Source: Betaproteobacteria bacterium (lineage in GTDB: Bacteria > Pseudomonadota > Gammaproteobacteria > Burkholderiales > SG8-39). Taken from it: 13,126 nucleotides of DNA. Of this stretch, positions 6,452 through 13,126 are shown one piece after another (within the stretch, counting starts at the first letter, position 1; each line of letters begins with the position of its first letter). The notes under the pieces are model-generated. The model made no database searches. It was not told where the DNA came from and worked only from the letters and a program-made list of their open reading frames with translations. The stretch lies in contig CANIIN010000024.1 in assembly GCA_947467405.1 (NCBI GenBank), forward strand, positions 1-13,126. Reading direction: 5' to 3'. Made by a program: the position numbers and the translations under genes.

Positions 6452-7678
6452 CTAGTCTGTTATCGGCCCGCTCATCTTCTTGAACTTGCCCGCGGTGATT
6501 TGCGTCATGAGTGCGGCCTTCGTGCCAAGGCGCAGGTTGGCGCCGTAGGTTTGCGGCGGCGCGTTGAACTGGGTCTGCCAGCCGCGGATCCCTTCCAGCC
6601 CGGTAATAAACTTGTCCACCGTAAGGTCACGACCGGCGGCCTGCAGTCCCTGGATGGTCATGTCCATGATGTCGTAGGAAATGGCCGCCGATACATCCGC
6701 GTCCGCGTTGAAACGCTTCTTGTACCGGTCCATCCAGCCCTTCACTGCCGTGGTCTCGGTGGCATAGTCGAACGGCAGGTACTGGCAGACGATATAGACG
6801 CCCTCGACATTTTCCTTGCCGAGGTTGGGGACCGCCGCATTGCAGGCCGCCGCCGAGGCCAGCATGTCCACCTGCCAGCCGAGTTTTTTCGCCTCGGTCG
6901 CGACACCCACCGTCTCGCGGACAACGGTACCGATGCCGATCAGGTCGACATTGGCCTGTTTCATGCGCGCCACCTGCGACGAGAAATTGGTGTCGCCGCG
7001 CTTGTAGCTGGCTTCGGCGGCAACTTCGATCTTCATCGCCTTGGCCTGCTCGACCCACGCGTCACGCAATTCCTTGCCGAAATCGTCGTCCTGATAAATG
7101 ATGCCCAGTCGCTTGCTGCCCTTGGCGGCCGCCACCCACTTCAGGCCGGCTTTCACCTGCCCGTCATAGGGTGCCGCCATGCTGAACTTCATCCTGTTGT
7201 ACGGCTCGAACATGCTGCGCGCATTGGACCCGGGGAAGACATGCGGTACGCCGGCATCCAGGACGGTCTGCAGCGAAGCCATGACGATCGGCGTTCCGAG
7301 AACGCCCGCCATCGCGAACACCTTGTCCTGCTGGATCAGTTTCTGCGTCGCCAGAACGCCCTTCTTGGGGTCGTAAGCGTTGTCCTCGATGATCAAGCGG
7401 ATTTTGCGGCCGTTGACGCCACCTTTCTCGTTCTGCTCTTCGGCGCGCATCATGTGTCCGTTGCGCATCGGCGCGCCCCAGAAATTGATCGGCCCGGACA
7501 AATCCAGGTGTATGCCGATGCGAATTTCGTCGGCGGTGATGCCCTGCACCTGCTGGGCCTGGACGGCGGAAGTGCCCAGAGCCCAAGTGACAGCGCTGAT
7601 GGCAACGGCAGCCAGAACCACACGGGCATGAGGGAACGGCTTACGGCCGGTTGGCCGACAATCTGGAGCTTTCTGCAT
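6452..7678 (-). CDS. ABC transporter periplasmic substrate-binding protein, LivK/Peripla_BP_6 type
   Basis: A 408-residue protein with a signal peptide: a basic N-terminus, a hydrophobic stretch VVLAAVAISAVTWAL (about 20-34) and a probable cleavage site after AVQA (residue 41). There is no lipobox cysteine, so it should be soluble in the periplasm. The mature part starts ITADEIRIGIHLDLSGPINFWG, typical of LivK-like type I binding proteins, and continues NEKGGVNGRKIRLIIEDNAYDP and LAGVLGTP-like segments (AGVLGTPIVMAS), then IIYQDDDFGKE. Such proteins serve LivHMGF importers for branched-chain amino acids, but also for aromatic and other carboxylates. The neighbouring CoA ligase makes a carboxylic acid the better guess. 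The very strong Shine-Dalgarno AGGAGG (plus strand 7688-7693) fits the higher dose that binding proteins need relative to the membrane parts. Confidence 0.92.
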   Translation of the reverse strand: MQKAPDCRPTGRKPFPHARVVLAAVAISAVTWALGTSAVQAQQVQGITADEIRIGIHLDLSGPINFWGAPMRNGHMMRAEEQNEKGGVNGRKIRLIIEDNAYDPKKGVLATQKLIQQDKVFAMAGVLGTPIVMASLQTVLDAGVPHVFPGSNARSMFEPYNRMKFSMAAPYDGQVKAGLKWVAAAKGSKRLGIIYQDDDFGKELRDAWVEQAKAMKIEVAAEASYKRGDTNFSSQVARMKQANVDLIGIGTVVRETVGVATEAKKLGWQVDMLASAAACNAAVPNLGKENVEGVYIVCQYLPFDYATETTAVKGWMDRYKKRFNADADVSAAISYDIMDMTIQGLQAAGRDLTVDKFITGLEGIRGWQTQFNAPPQTYGANLRLGTKAALMTQITAGKFKKMSGPITD

Positions 7679-7687
7679 GGCGGTATT

Positions 7688-7693
7688 CCTCCT
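7688..7693 (-). promoter_or_regulatory. Strong Shine-Dalgarno AGGAGG for the binding-protein gene
   Basis: AGGAGG lies 9 nt ahead of the ATG at 7678 on the minus strand. It is the clearest ribosome binding site in the window, fixes the start, and suggests higher translation than the coupled genes upstream. Confidence 0.8.
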
Positions 7694-7733
7694 TTGTGTG
7701 GCAATGAAAACGACGACTGAAACTCCTGATCAC

Positions 7734-7770
7734 GCCGCCTCTTTTTCGGGCGGCTCGCTGACCCGAAAAA
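7734..7770. promoter_or_regulatory. Two overlapping inverted repeats in the intercistronic gap before the binding-protein gene
   Basis: TTTTTCGGG (7742-7750) and CCCGAAAAA (7762-7770) form a perfect 9-bp stem with an 11-nt loop. GCCGCC (7734-7739) and GGCGGC (7749-7754) form a second 6-bp stem that shares bases with the first, so only one can form at a time. There is no T-run after either stem in either direction, so it is not a standard intrinsic terminator. It may be a processing or stability hairpin, or an attenuator-like switch, between the synthetase and the binding-protein cistrons. Confidence 0.45.
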
Positions 7771-7774
7771 TATC

Positions 7775-9655
7775 CTACACCTTCGCCCCTTCGGCGTACA
7801 TCGCGTCGATCTCGCCGCGATATTTGTCATTCACGTACTTGCGCCGCAGCTTGAGCGTGGGGGTCATTTCCTCGTCCTCGGCCGTGAGCAGGATGTCGAG
7901 GAGGCGGATCTTCTTGATCTGCTCGACGCTCGCCAGGGTCTGGTTGACCCTGTTCACCTCGTTCCACAGCAGTGTCTTGACGTCCGCCGCCCGCGTCAGG
8001 CTGGCGTAGTCGGTGAACAATATGCGGTTCTTCTGCGCGTATCGCTCGACGTTTTCCTGGTCGATCATGACCAGGGCGGTGAGGTAGTTGCGCCGGTCGC
8101 CGATGACGATGGCATCGGTGATATAGGTGCTGAACTTGAGGCGGTTCTCGATCTCGCTGGGGGTGATGTTCTTGCCCGCCGAGGTGATGATGATGTCGCT
8201 CTTGCGGTCGGTAATGCGCAGGCATCCGCTTTCGTCGAGATTGCCGACGTCGCCGGTGTGCAACCAGCCGTCCTTGATCGCCGCGGCCGTTTTTTCGGGC
8301 TGGTTGTGGTAGCCCATGAAAATATGCGGACCGCGCATCAGGATTTCGCCGTCGGCGGCGATCGCGACATCGGTGCCGGCCAGCGCCCGGCCGACGGTGC
8401 CGAGCAGGAACTCCGACGGACGATAGTAGGTCGCCACGCCGGTGCATTCGGTCTGGCCGTAGAGTTCGAACATGTTCAGGCCCAGGGCCACATACCAGCG
8501 CATCAACTCGCTCGATATGGGCGCCGCGCCGCTGCCGATCAGTCGCGCCCGATTCAGGCCGATGAGTTTGCGCGTATTGCGCAGCACGAGCAGGTCGGCG
8601 ATGCGATAGGCGAACCGCAGGCCGGGGCCGGGTTCCCGGTGCGCCATGCGGCAGTCGGCCACCCGGTAGGCGACGGCCAGTGCCTTCTGGTAAACCCATC
8701 TTTCGAGCGGCGTGGCTTCTTCCTGAGACACGCTCACCAGCGAATACAGTTTCTCCCAGATGCGCGGCACCGCCAGGAACACCGTCGGCTGCACCTCCTG
8801 GAGGTTTTCCAGCACGGCGTCCGGGCTCTCGACGAAGTAGATGACTCCGCCGTAGCCGAGCGGCCGCATCGCCGAAAACAGCCGTTCGGCCATGTGGCAG
8901 AGGGGCAGGAAGGCCAGCGTGTCGTCGCGGGCATGGGTGGGCGCGAACTCGCTCCAGCGCTCGATGGCGAACAACATGTTGGCGTGACTGATGAGCGCCC
9001 CCTTCGGCGGACCCGTGGTCCCCGAGGTGTAGACGATGATGGCGGCGTGGGCCGGCTGCGCCGCGGCGACACCGGCGGCCCACGCGTCCGGATGCGCGGC
9101 GTCGTGGTCGCGTCCCAGTGCGGCCAGGTCGTCGAGGCTCATGACCATGGGATCGGAGAAATGGTGCAGGCCGTCCATGTCGAACACGATGATGCGGACC
9201 AGCGCCGGCATTTCGGCGCGACGCTCGAGGACCTTGTCGAGCTGCTCTTCGTCCTCCACGAAGATGACCCGCGCGCCGCTGTCATTGACGATGTAACGAA
9301 CCTGGTCGCGGGACGAGGTGGGATAGATGCCGACCGAAACGCACCCGGCGCAGATGGCCCCCATGTCGGCGAACAGCCACTCGGGAACCGACTCGGCGAG
9401 GATGTTCACGACGTCGCCCGGTCGCATGCCCAGCGCCGCCAGTCCCATGTCGATGGCACGGGCCCGAGCGCCGTATTCGCGCCAGCTGATGCTTTGCCAG
9501 ATGCCATGCCGTTTGTCGCAAATGGCCGTGATCTCTCCGCGCTCCGCCACGCGATGGACAAACAGTTTTGCCAGCGAGTCGCAGCCCGGCGGGACCGGGG
9601 CTCCGCTGGCCTGACCGATGGATTGCAGGGAATTCATCGCCGAATTCATCGCCAT
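7775..9655 (-). CDS. Long-chain-type acyl-CoA synthetase (AMP-forming), embedded in the ABC importer operon
   Basis: A 626-residue ANL enzyme of the long-chain (FadD15/FAA-like) branch. The A3 loop is YTSGTTGPPKGALISH (209-224), followed by LPLCHMAERLF (250-260), a segment typical of long-chain synthetases. The A5 motif is YGQTE (399-403), A7 is WLHTGD (464-469), A8 is DRKSDIIITSAGKNITPSEIE (483-503), and the A10 lysine is in TPTLKLRRKY (Lys 602). All catalytic elements are intact. The gene overlaps the 3' end of livF: the ATG at 9649 forms an ATGA overlap with the livF stop, and in-frame ATGs also occur at 9655 and 9637, so the start could be any of the three. The position between the importer ATPase and the binding protein suggests it activates the imported acid, trapping it as a CoA thioester. 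The actual substrate is unknown and need not be a long-chain fatty acid. Confidence 0.92.
   Translation of the reverse strand: MAMNSAMNSLQSIGQASGAPVPPGCDSLAKLFVHRVAERGEITAICDKRHGIWQSISWREYGARARAIDMGLAALGMRPGDVVNILAESVPEWLFADMGAICAGCVSVGIYPTSSRDQVRYIVNDSGARVIFVEDEEQLDKVLERRAEMPALVRIIVFDMDGLHHFSDPMVMSLDDLAALGRDHDAAHPDAWAAGVAAAQPAHAAIIVYTSGTTGPPKGALISHANMLFAIERWSEFAPTHARDDTLAFLPLCHMAERLFSAMRPLGYGGVIYFVESPDAVLENLQEVQPTVFLAVPRIWEKLYSLVSVSQEEATPLERWVYQKALAVAYRVADCRMAHREPGPGLRFAYRIADLLVLRNTRKLIGLNRARLIGSGAAPISSELMRWYVALGLNMFELYGQTECTGVATYYRPSEFLLGTVGRALAGTDVAIAADGEILMRGPHIFMGYHNQPEKTAAAIKDGWLHTGDVGNLDESGCLRITDRKSDIIITSAGKNITPSEIENRLKFSTYITDAIVIGDRRNYLTALVMIDQENVERYAQKNRILFTDYASLTRAADVKTLLWNEVNRVNQTLASVEQIKKIRLLDILLTAEDEEMTPTLKLRRKYVNDKYRGEIDAMYAEGAKV
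9630..9653 (-). repeat. Perfect 12-bp tandem duplication carrying two in-frame ATG codons
   Basis: GGCGATGAATTC occurs twice in direct succession on the minus strand, at the 5' end of the acyl-CoA synthetase gene. Each unit supplies an ATG in the synthetase frame (9649 and 9637). The first overlaps the livF stop codon. Confidence 0.8.
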
Positions 9656-10413
9656 TGCTTCTTGCGCCGCCAGCGGCGCGTGCCTCGCACGCCCGCGTCC
9701 CGTACGCCGAGATAGAACTCGCGCACGTCCGGATTTTCGGCCAGTTCCCGGGATGGCCCGGTCAGGACGATACGACCCACCTCCAGCACGTAGCCGATAT
9801 CCGAAACCGACAGCGCGATGTTGGCGTTCTGTTCCACCAGCAGCATCGTCGTCCCGCGTTCGGCGGCGAGGCGCCGGATGATGTGGAAGATCTCCTGCAC
9901 CAGCAGCGGCGACAGGCCGAGCGACGGTTCGTCGAGCAGCATCAGGCTCGGCCGCCCCATCACGGCGCGCCCGATCGCCACCATCTGCTGCTCGCCGCCC
10001 GACAGCAATCCGGCATGCTGGCGTCCGCGCTCGCGAAGCCGCGGGAAATAATCATAGACCGCCTGCAGGTCTTTTTCGACCTCGTCGGAATCGCTGCGGC
10101 GGTAGGCGCCCATGCGCAGGTTTTCCTCGACGCTCAGGTGCCGGAATACTTCACGCCCCTCCGGAACATGCGCAATGCCCAGCGCGGCGACGTCCCAGGT
10201 CTCCCGCCCCTGGATTTCGACACCGTTGAATGTTACCGACCCGGCCCGCGGGTCGAGCGCCCCCGTGATCGTTTTCAACAGCGTCGTCTTGCCTGCGCCA
10301 TTGGCCCCCAGCACGGCGACCATGGTCCCCTGCGCGACGTCCAGGCTGACGCCACGCAGCGCCACCGCCGCACCGTAGTAAGCCTCGATGTTCCTGACCT
10401 CAAGCAACGCCAT
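9646..10413 (-). CDS. livF: ABC transporter ATP-binding protein LivF
   Basis: One of the two nucleotide-binding subunits of the LivHMGF-type importer, on the cytoplasmic face. Walker A is GANGAGKTT (36-44), the region after it contains GIAHVPEGREVFRHLSVEENL typical of LivF, the signature is LSGGEQQ (137-143), Walker B is LMLLDEPSLGLSP (157-169), and the switch region reads LLVEQNA, with Gln at the His position as is usual in LivF. The usual LivF ends soon after the FYLGV segment; this one has about 20 further residues ending in the very basic GTRRWRRKKQWR, giving 255 residues. The ATG at 10413 has GAGGA 8 nt upstream (plus strand TCCTC at 10422-10426). It starts 26 nt after livG, and its stop overlaps the synthetase start. 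Confidence 0.95.
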   Translation of the reverse strand: MALLEVRNIEAYYGAAVALRGVSLDVAQGTMVAVLGANGAGKTTLLKTITGALDPRAGSVTFNGVEIQGRETWDVAALGIAHVPEGREVFRHLSVEENLRMGAYRRSDSDEVEKDLQAVYDYFPRLRERGRQHAGLLSGGEQQMVAIGRAVMGRPSLMLLDEPSLGLSPLLVQEIFHIIRRLAAERGTTMLLVEQNANIALSVSDIGYVLEVGRIVLTGPSRELAENPDVREFYLGVRDAGVRGTRRWRRKKQWR

Positions 10414-10439
10414 CGAACTTATCCTCGTTCATCGCACGC

Positions 10440-11225
10440 TCAATGACTACTCAACGGGTCGCCCGGCGAGCCACCCAGGTAGGCCGCCACCACGGCCGGA
10501 TCCGCCTGCACGTCGGTGGCGCTACCCAGCGCCAGCCGGGCCCCCAGGTTGACGGCCAGCACCTTGTTGGCGACCGCCGACACCAGGCGCATGTCGTGCT
10601 CGATCATCATCACCGTGATGCCAAGCTTGTCGCGGATGTCCTCGATCCAGAAAATCATGTCCAGCGTTTCCTCGGGACTCAAACCGGAGGAGGGCTCGTC
10701 GAGAAGAAGCAGTGTGGGTTCCGACACCAGCGCGCGACCCAGTTCGACGATCTTGCGCACGCCGTAAGAGAGGTCCCCGGCGGGCTTGTCCCGGTAGCGC
10801 TCGATGTCGAGAAAGTCGATCACTTGCTCGACCTTTTCGCGGTCGGCGAGAACCTGGCGCCGCGCACCGGGCAGAAACAGGCATTGTTCGAGCAGCCCGG
10901 CGCGATTGTGCCGGTAGCGTCCGAGCATGAGGTTGGTGAGGACGGACGCATTGTCGAACAGCTTGATGTTCTGGAAGGTGCGCGCAATGCCGGTGCTGGC
11001 GATGTCGTGCGCAGCCAGGCGCCCCAGGTCGCGCCCCTGGAACAGCAGCCGCCCGGTTTCGAGCGGGTAGATGCGGCTCACCAGGTTGAAGATGCTGGTC
11101 TTCCCGGCGCCGTTCGGCCCGATGACGCAGAACACGTCGCCCGGGTCGATCTCGAAGGACAGGTGATCCACGGCGCGGATGCCGCCGAAGCTGATCGAAA
11201 TGTCGTCGGCCGTGAGCAGGCTCAC
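10440..11225 (-). CDS. livG: ABC transporter ATP-binding protein LivG
   Basis: The second nucleotide-binding subunit, 261 residues from a GTG start. Walker A is GPNGAGKTS (36-44), followed by the LivG-type segment GIARTFQNIKLFDNASVLTNLMLG (79-102). The signature is LSYGVRK (152-158), Walker B is LLLLDEPSSGLSP (172-184) and the switch His is in MIEHDM (His210). The C-terminal AVVAAYLGG segment is typical of the family. The open frame runs further upstream (to 11747), but that stretch is the antisense-frame shadow of livM. The GTG at 11225 is chosen because it forms a GTGA overlap with the livM stop, has GGAG 7 nt ahead, and gives the normal length. It pairs with LivF and docks onto the EAA loops of LivH and LivM. 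Confidence 0.95.
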   Translation of the reverse strand: MSLLTADDISISFGGIRAVDHLSFEIDPGDVFCVIGPNGAGKTSIFNLVSRIYPLETGRLLFQGRDLGRLAAHDIASTGIARTFQNIKLFDNASVLTNLMLGRYRHNRAGLLEQCLFLPGARRQVLADREKVEQVIDFLDIERYRDKPAGDLSYGVRKIVELGRALVSEPTLLLLDEPSSGLSPEETLDMIFWIEDIRDKLGITVMMIEHDMRLVSAVANKVLAVNLGARLALGSATDVQADPAVVAAYLGGSPGDPLSSH

Positions 11226-12292
11226 CAGCTCTCTCCCCGGGCATGGGATTTCTGGTCCTTCTGGCTGCCCTTCTGGTAATGCGGGAACTGCGAAAAATAA
11301 TGCTTGGTCTTCAGCCAGATGCCATACAGCCCGGCCGGCTCGAACAGGATGAAGCCCAGCAGCAGCACGGCGTAGATCGCGGCCTGCAGACCGGTCTGCT
11401 CGGCGAGATAAGACGGAATGTGATCCTTCAGGATGGCGATGGCCTGCGGCAGCACGATGATGAACACTGCGCCGAACACGCAACCATGCAGCGAACCGAT
11501 GCCGCCGATGAAGATGATCACCAACAGTTCCACCGACAGCAGCAGGGTGAATTGGTCCGGGTCGATGAACTGTATCTTGTGCGCATACAGCGCACCGGCC
11601 AGGCCGGTGAACGCAGCGCTGAGCGCAAAGGCGATCAGCTTCACGCGCGCCAGCGGCACGCCCACGCTCTGCGCCGCCGTCTGGCTGTCGCGGATGGCCA
11701 TCATGGCGATGCCCAGCGGCGAGCGCAGGATATTGCGTCCCAGCCATAGTGCCGCGACGGCCACCGCAATGACGAGGTAGTAGAGCCGCGCGTCGCTGTC
11801 GAGCAGAAAGTCGCCGATGCGGATTTTGGAAATGGCGAATCCGGACGAACCACGCGTCACGCTTTCCCAGCGCGCGATGACTTCGCCGATGATGAACGAG
11901 GACGCCAGCGTGCCGATGGCCAAATAGATTCCGGACAGCCGCAGCGCCGGCAGGCCGACCAGGATGCCGACCGCGCCGGCGATCAGTCCCGCGGCTGGAA
12001 ACGCCAGCACGAACGGCAGCGATTTCTCGAGCACCGCGGTGGCGTAAGCGCCGACGGCAAAGAACGCCGCGTGCCCGAGCGAGATCTGCCCGGTGTAACC
12101 GCTCAACAGCATCAGGCCGAAGCCGGCGATGACATAGATTCCAACCAGCACCGCCTGGCCGAGAAAATACGGCGGCAGGATCAGCGGAGCGATGAGCAAC
12201 GCGATGCCCAGCAGCGCGTACCAGAATTTGTCCTCGGGTTCCGGGAACAGGCGCAGGTCGTAGTCGTAGCTGGACTTGCGTATGAATTTCAC
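11222..12292 (-). CDS. livM: ABC transporter permease LivM
   Basis: An inner-membrane permease, about 356 residues, mostly hydrophobic helices. The family pattern is clear: LMLLSGYTGQISLGHAAFFAVGAY (60-83), LRLSGIYLAIGTLA (117-130), the cytoplasmic EAA-type coupling loop LRSPLGIAMMAIRDSQTAAQSVGVP (189-213), then IIFIGGIGSLHGCVFGA (259-275) and a LFEPAGLYGIW end (316-326). A hydrophilic tail of some 30 residues, ending KDQKSHARGESW, follows. The start is debatable: the GTG at 12292 overlaps the stop of a 12-codon mini-ORF (GTGA) and has the G7 run as a Shine-Dalgarno-like sequence 7 nt ahead, while a GTG at 12310 in the same frame would add six residues. If the G7 tract had one more G, the better ribosome-bound ATG at 12327 would read straight into this gene. 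Partner of LivH in the translocation channel. Confidence 0.92.
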   Translation of the reverse strand: MKFIRKSSYDYDLRLFPEPEDKFWYALLGIALLIAPLILPPYFLGQAVLVGIYVIAGFGLMLLSGYTGQISLGHAAFFAVGAYATAVLEKSLPFVLAFPAAGLIAGAVGILVGLPALRLSGIYLAIGTLASSFIIGEVIARWESVTRGSSGFAISKIRIGDFLLDSDARLYYLVIAVAVAALWLGRNILRSPLGIAMMAIRDSQTAAQSVGVPLARVKLIAFALSAAFTGLAGALYAHKIQFIDPDQFTLLLSVELLVIIFIGGIGSLHGCVFGAVFIIVLPQAIAILKDHIPSYLAEQTGLQAAIYAVLLLGFILFEPAGLYGIWLKTKHYFSQFPHYQKGSQKDQKSHARGESW

Positions 12293-12327
12293 GCTATTGC
12301 CCCCCCGCACTGCATGCCCGTGCTCAT
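12289..12327 (-). CDS. Twelve-codon mini-ORF linking livH and livM
   Basis: The ATG at 12327 overlaps the livH stop (ATGA) and is preceded 5 nt upstream by AAGGAG (plus-strand CTCCTT at 12333-12338), a good ribosome binding site. It encodes MSTGMQCGGAIA and stops at a TGA that overlaps the GTG start of livM. It contains seven consecutive G (plus-strand C7 at 12300-12306). It may be a coupling ORF that hands ribosomes from livH to livM, the out-of-frame natural start of livM after a one-base loss in the G tract, or an artefact of a homopolymer sequencing error. The peptide itself probably has no function. Confidence 0.4.
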   Translation of the reverse strand: MSTGMQCGGAIA

Positions 12328-13126
12328 ACCCGCTCCTTCAGCGAGATGCCGAACAGTCCCTGCGGCCGTACCACCAGCAAGAGGAGCAGGGCGACATAGG
12401 CGGCGACGTGCTTGACGCCCTCGGGGGCATACAGGCCGGAAAGCTCTTCGATCACGCCGAGGATGAGGCCGCCGAAAATGGCACCCGGGATACTTCCGAA
12501 GCCACCGATCACCGCCGCCGGAAAGGCCTTCAGCCCGACGTATCCCATGTTGGTATGCACGAAGGTCATCGGCGCCAGCAGCACTCCCGCGAGGGCCGAC
12601 ACCGCGGCCGAGATGGCCCAGATCAGCGAGTGCATACGCTTGACCGGAATGCCGCAATAGCCCGCGGCGAGCTGGTTCTGCGACACCGCCTGCAGGGCCA
12701 CGCCGATGCGTGTGAAGCGAAAAAAGAGATAGAGCACCGCGCACAGGGCGATGGTGGCCGCGATCACGATCAGATGCTCGTAACTCACGATCACGCCGGC
12801 AGCGTTCAGCTTCTGTCCGGCCAGGGGATTCGACAACAGGTGCGTCTGCGTGCCCCAGCCCGGAATCATCGACGCGACCGAGCGCAGCAGCGTCGCCAGG
12901 GCCACGGTCGCCAGCACGGTGGTGAACGGCGAGCGGCCGATGAGGGGGCGCAACAGCCCCTGGTTCAGCAGCGCGCCGAACAGCGCCGTCGAGGCCATGG
13001 CCGCCGGCAGGCCGATCACGAAGGGCAGGCCGGCGAGGTCGACGAAGGTGTAGGCGAAGAACGCGCCCACCATCATCAATTCGCCCTGGGCAAAATTGAC
13101 GACTTCAGTGGCTTTGTAAATCAGCA
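12324..13126 (-). CDS. livH: ABC transporter permease LivH (5' end outside window)
   Basis: The frame is open to the right edge; the first visible residues LIYKATEVVNFAQGELMMVGAF are the conserved LivH motif near the N-terminus, so only some 15-30 residues are missing. The remainder has about seven hydrophobic segments, the cytoplasmic coupling loop with RIGVALQAVSQNQLAAGYCGIPV (about 139-161), then AFPAAVIGGFGSIPGAIFGG and the C-terminal RPQGLFG. It forms the membrane channel with LivM. The stop TGA is overlapped by an ATG (ATGA) that opens the mini-ORF before livM. The promoter of the importer operon should lie beyond the right edge, upstream of this gene or of still earlier genes. Confidence 0.95.
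   Translation of the reverse strand, partial: LIYKATEVVNFAQGELMMVGAFFAYTFVDLAGLPFVIGLPAAMASTALFGALLNQGLLRPLIGRSPFTTVLATVALATLLRSVASMIPGWGTQTHLLSNPLAGQKLNAAGVIVSYEHLIVIAATIALCAVLYLFFRFTRIGVALQAVSQNQLAAGYCGIPVKRMHSLIWAISAAVSALAGVLLAPMTFVHTNMGYVGLKAFPAAVIGGFGSIPGAIFGGLILGVIEELSGLYAPEGVKHVAAYVALLLLLVVRPQGLFGISLKERV

Noticed and set aside
7827..9083. A 418-codon minus-strand frame inside the synthetase gene
   Set aside because: It is a shifted frame of the synthetase with Arg/His/Gly-rich nonsense sequence.
8258..9715. A 485-codon plus-strand frame opposite the long-chain synthetase
   Set aside because: No recognisable domain, antisense to an intact enzyme gene, typical high-GC shadow.
11226..11747. 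N-terminal extension of LivG over the livM gene
   Set aside because: The 174 extra residues are a shifted-frame reading of livM; LivG reaches normal length from the GTG at 11225.
1..13126. CRISPR arrays, tRNA or rRNA genes, transposases, defence genes
   Set aside because: No regularly spaced repeats, RNA-gene signatures or such protein motifs were seen on either strand.

Overview
The window is high-GC DNA from a proteobacterium. GC-rich third codon positions, the gene families and the dense head-to-tail packing suggest a betaproteobacterium (Burkholderiales or Rhodocyclales type); this is an inference from style, not from a marker gene. Apart from the 3' end of one plus-strand gene at the left edge, every gene lies on the minus strand, so expression runs from right to left.

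In order of expression, the right half is a LivHMGF-type ABC importer: permease LivH (5' end off the window), permease LivM, ATPase LivG and ATPase LivF. A long-chain-type acyl-CoA synthetase overlaps livF, and a periplasmic LivK-type binding protein with a strong ribosome binding site follows. Several junctions are 1-4 nt stop/start overlaps, which indicates one translationally coupled operon. An acyl-CoA ligase between the ATPase and the binding protein suggests that a carboxylic acid, rather than an amino acid, is imported and trapped as its CoA thioester.

Next comes a tight three-gene module: an APH-fold phosphotransferase, a small DUF6285 protein and an acyl-CoA dehydrogenase. This order matches lvaA-lvaB-lvaC of the Pseudomonas putida levulinate/4-hydroxyacid pathway. 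There the kinase plus its small partner phosphorylate a 4-hydroxyacyl-CoA, and the dehydrogenase-family protein converts the phosphoester so that the chain can enter beta-oxidation. The same two large domains are fused in eukaryotic ACAD10/ACAD11. No lvaD-type reductase is visible here.

Further left are a crotonase-fold protein that lacks both classical hydratase glutamates, a 320-nt intergenic region holding palindromic repeat elements (ATTCCC-N8-GGGAAT type), and a second, shorter AMP-forming acyl-CoA ligase. The left edge holds the C-terminal end of a SPINDLY/O-GlcNAc-transferase-like protein, convergent with that ligase. A possible gene remnant lies between the two.

Overall the region looks like an uptake, CoA-activation and beta-oxidation island for an unusual, possibly 4-hydroxylated, fatty or cyclic carboxylic acid. 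The most noteworthy details are the lva-like module beside a dedicated importer, the crotonase with an altered active site, and a 12-codon mini-ORF with a G7 tract between livH and livM.
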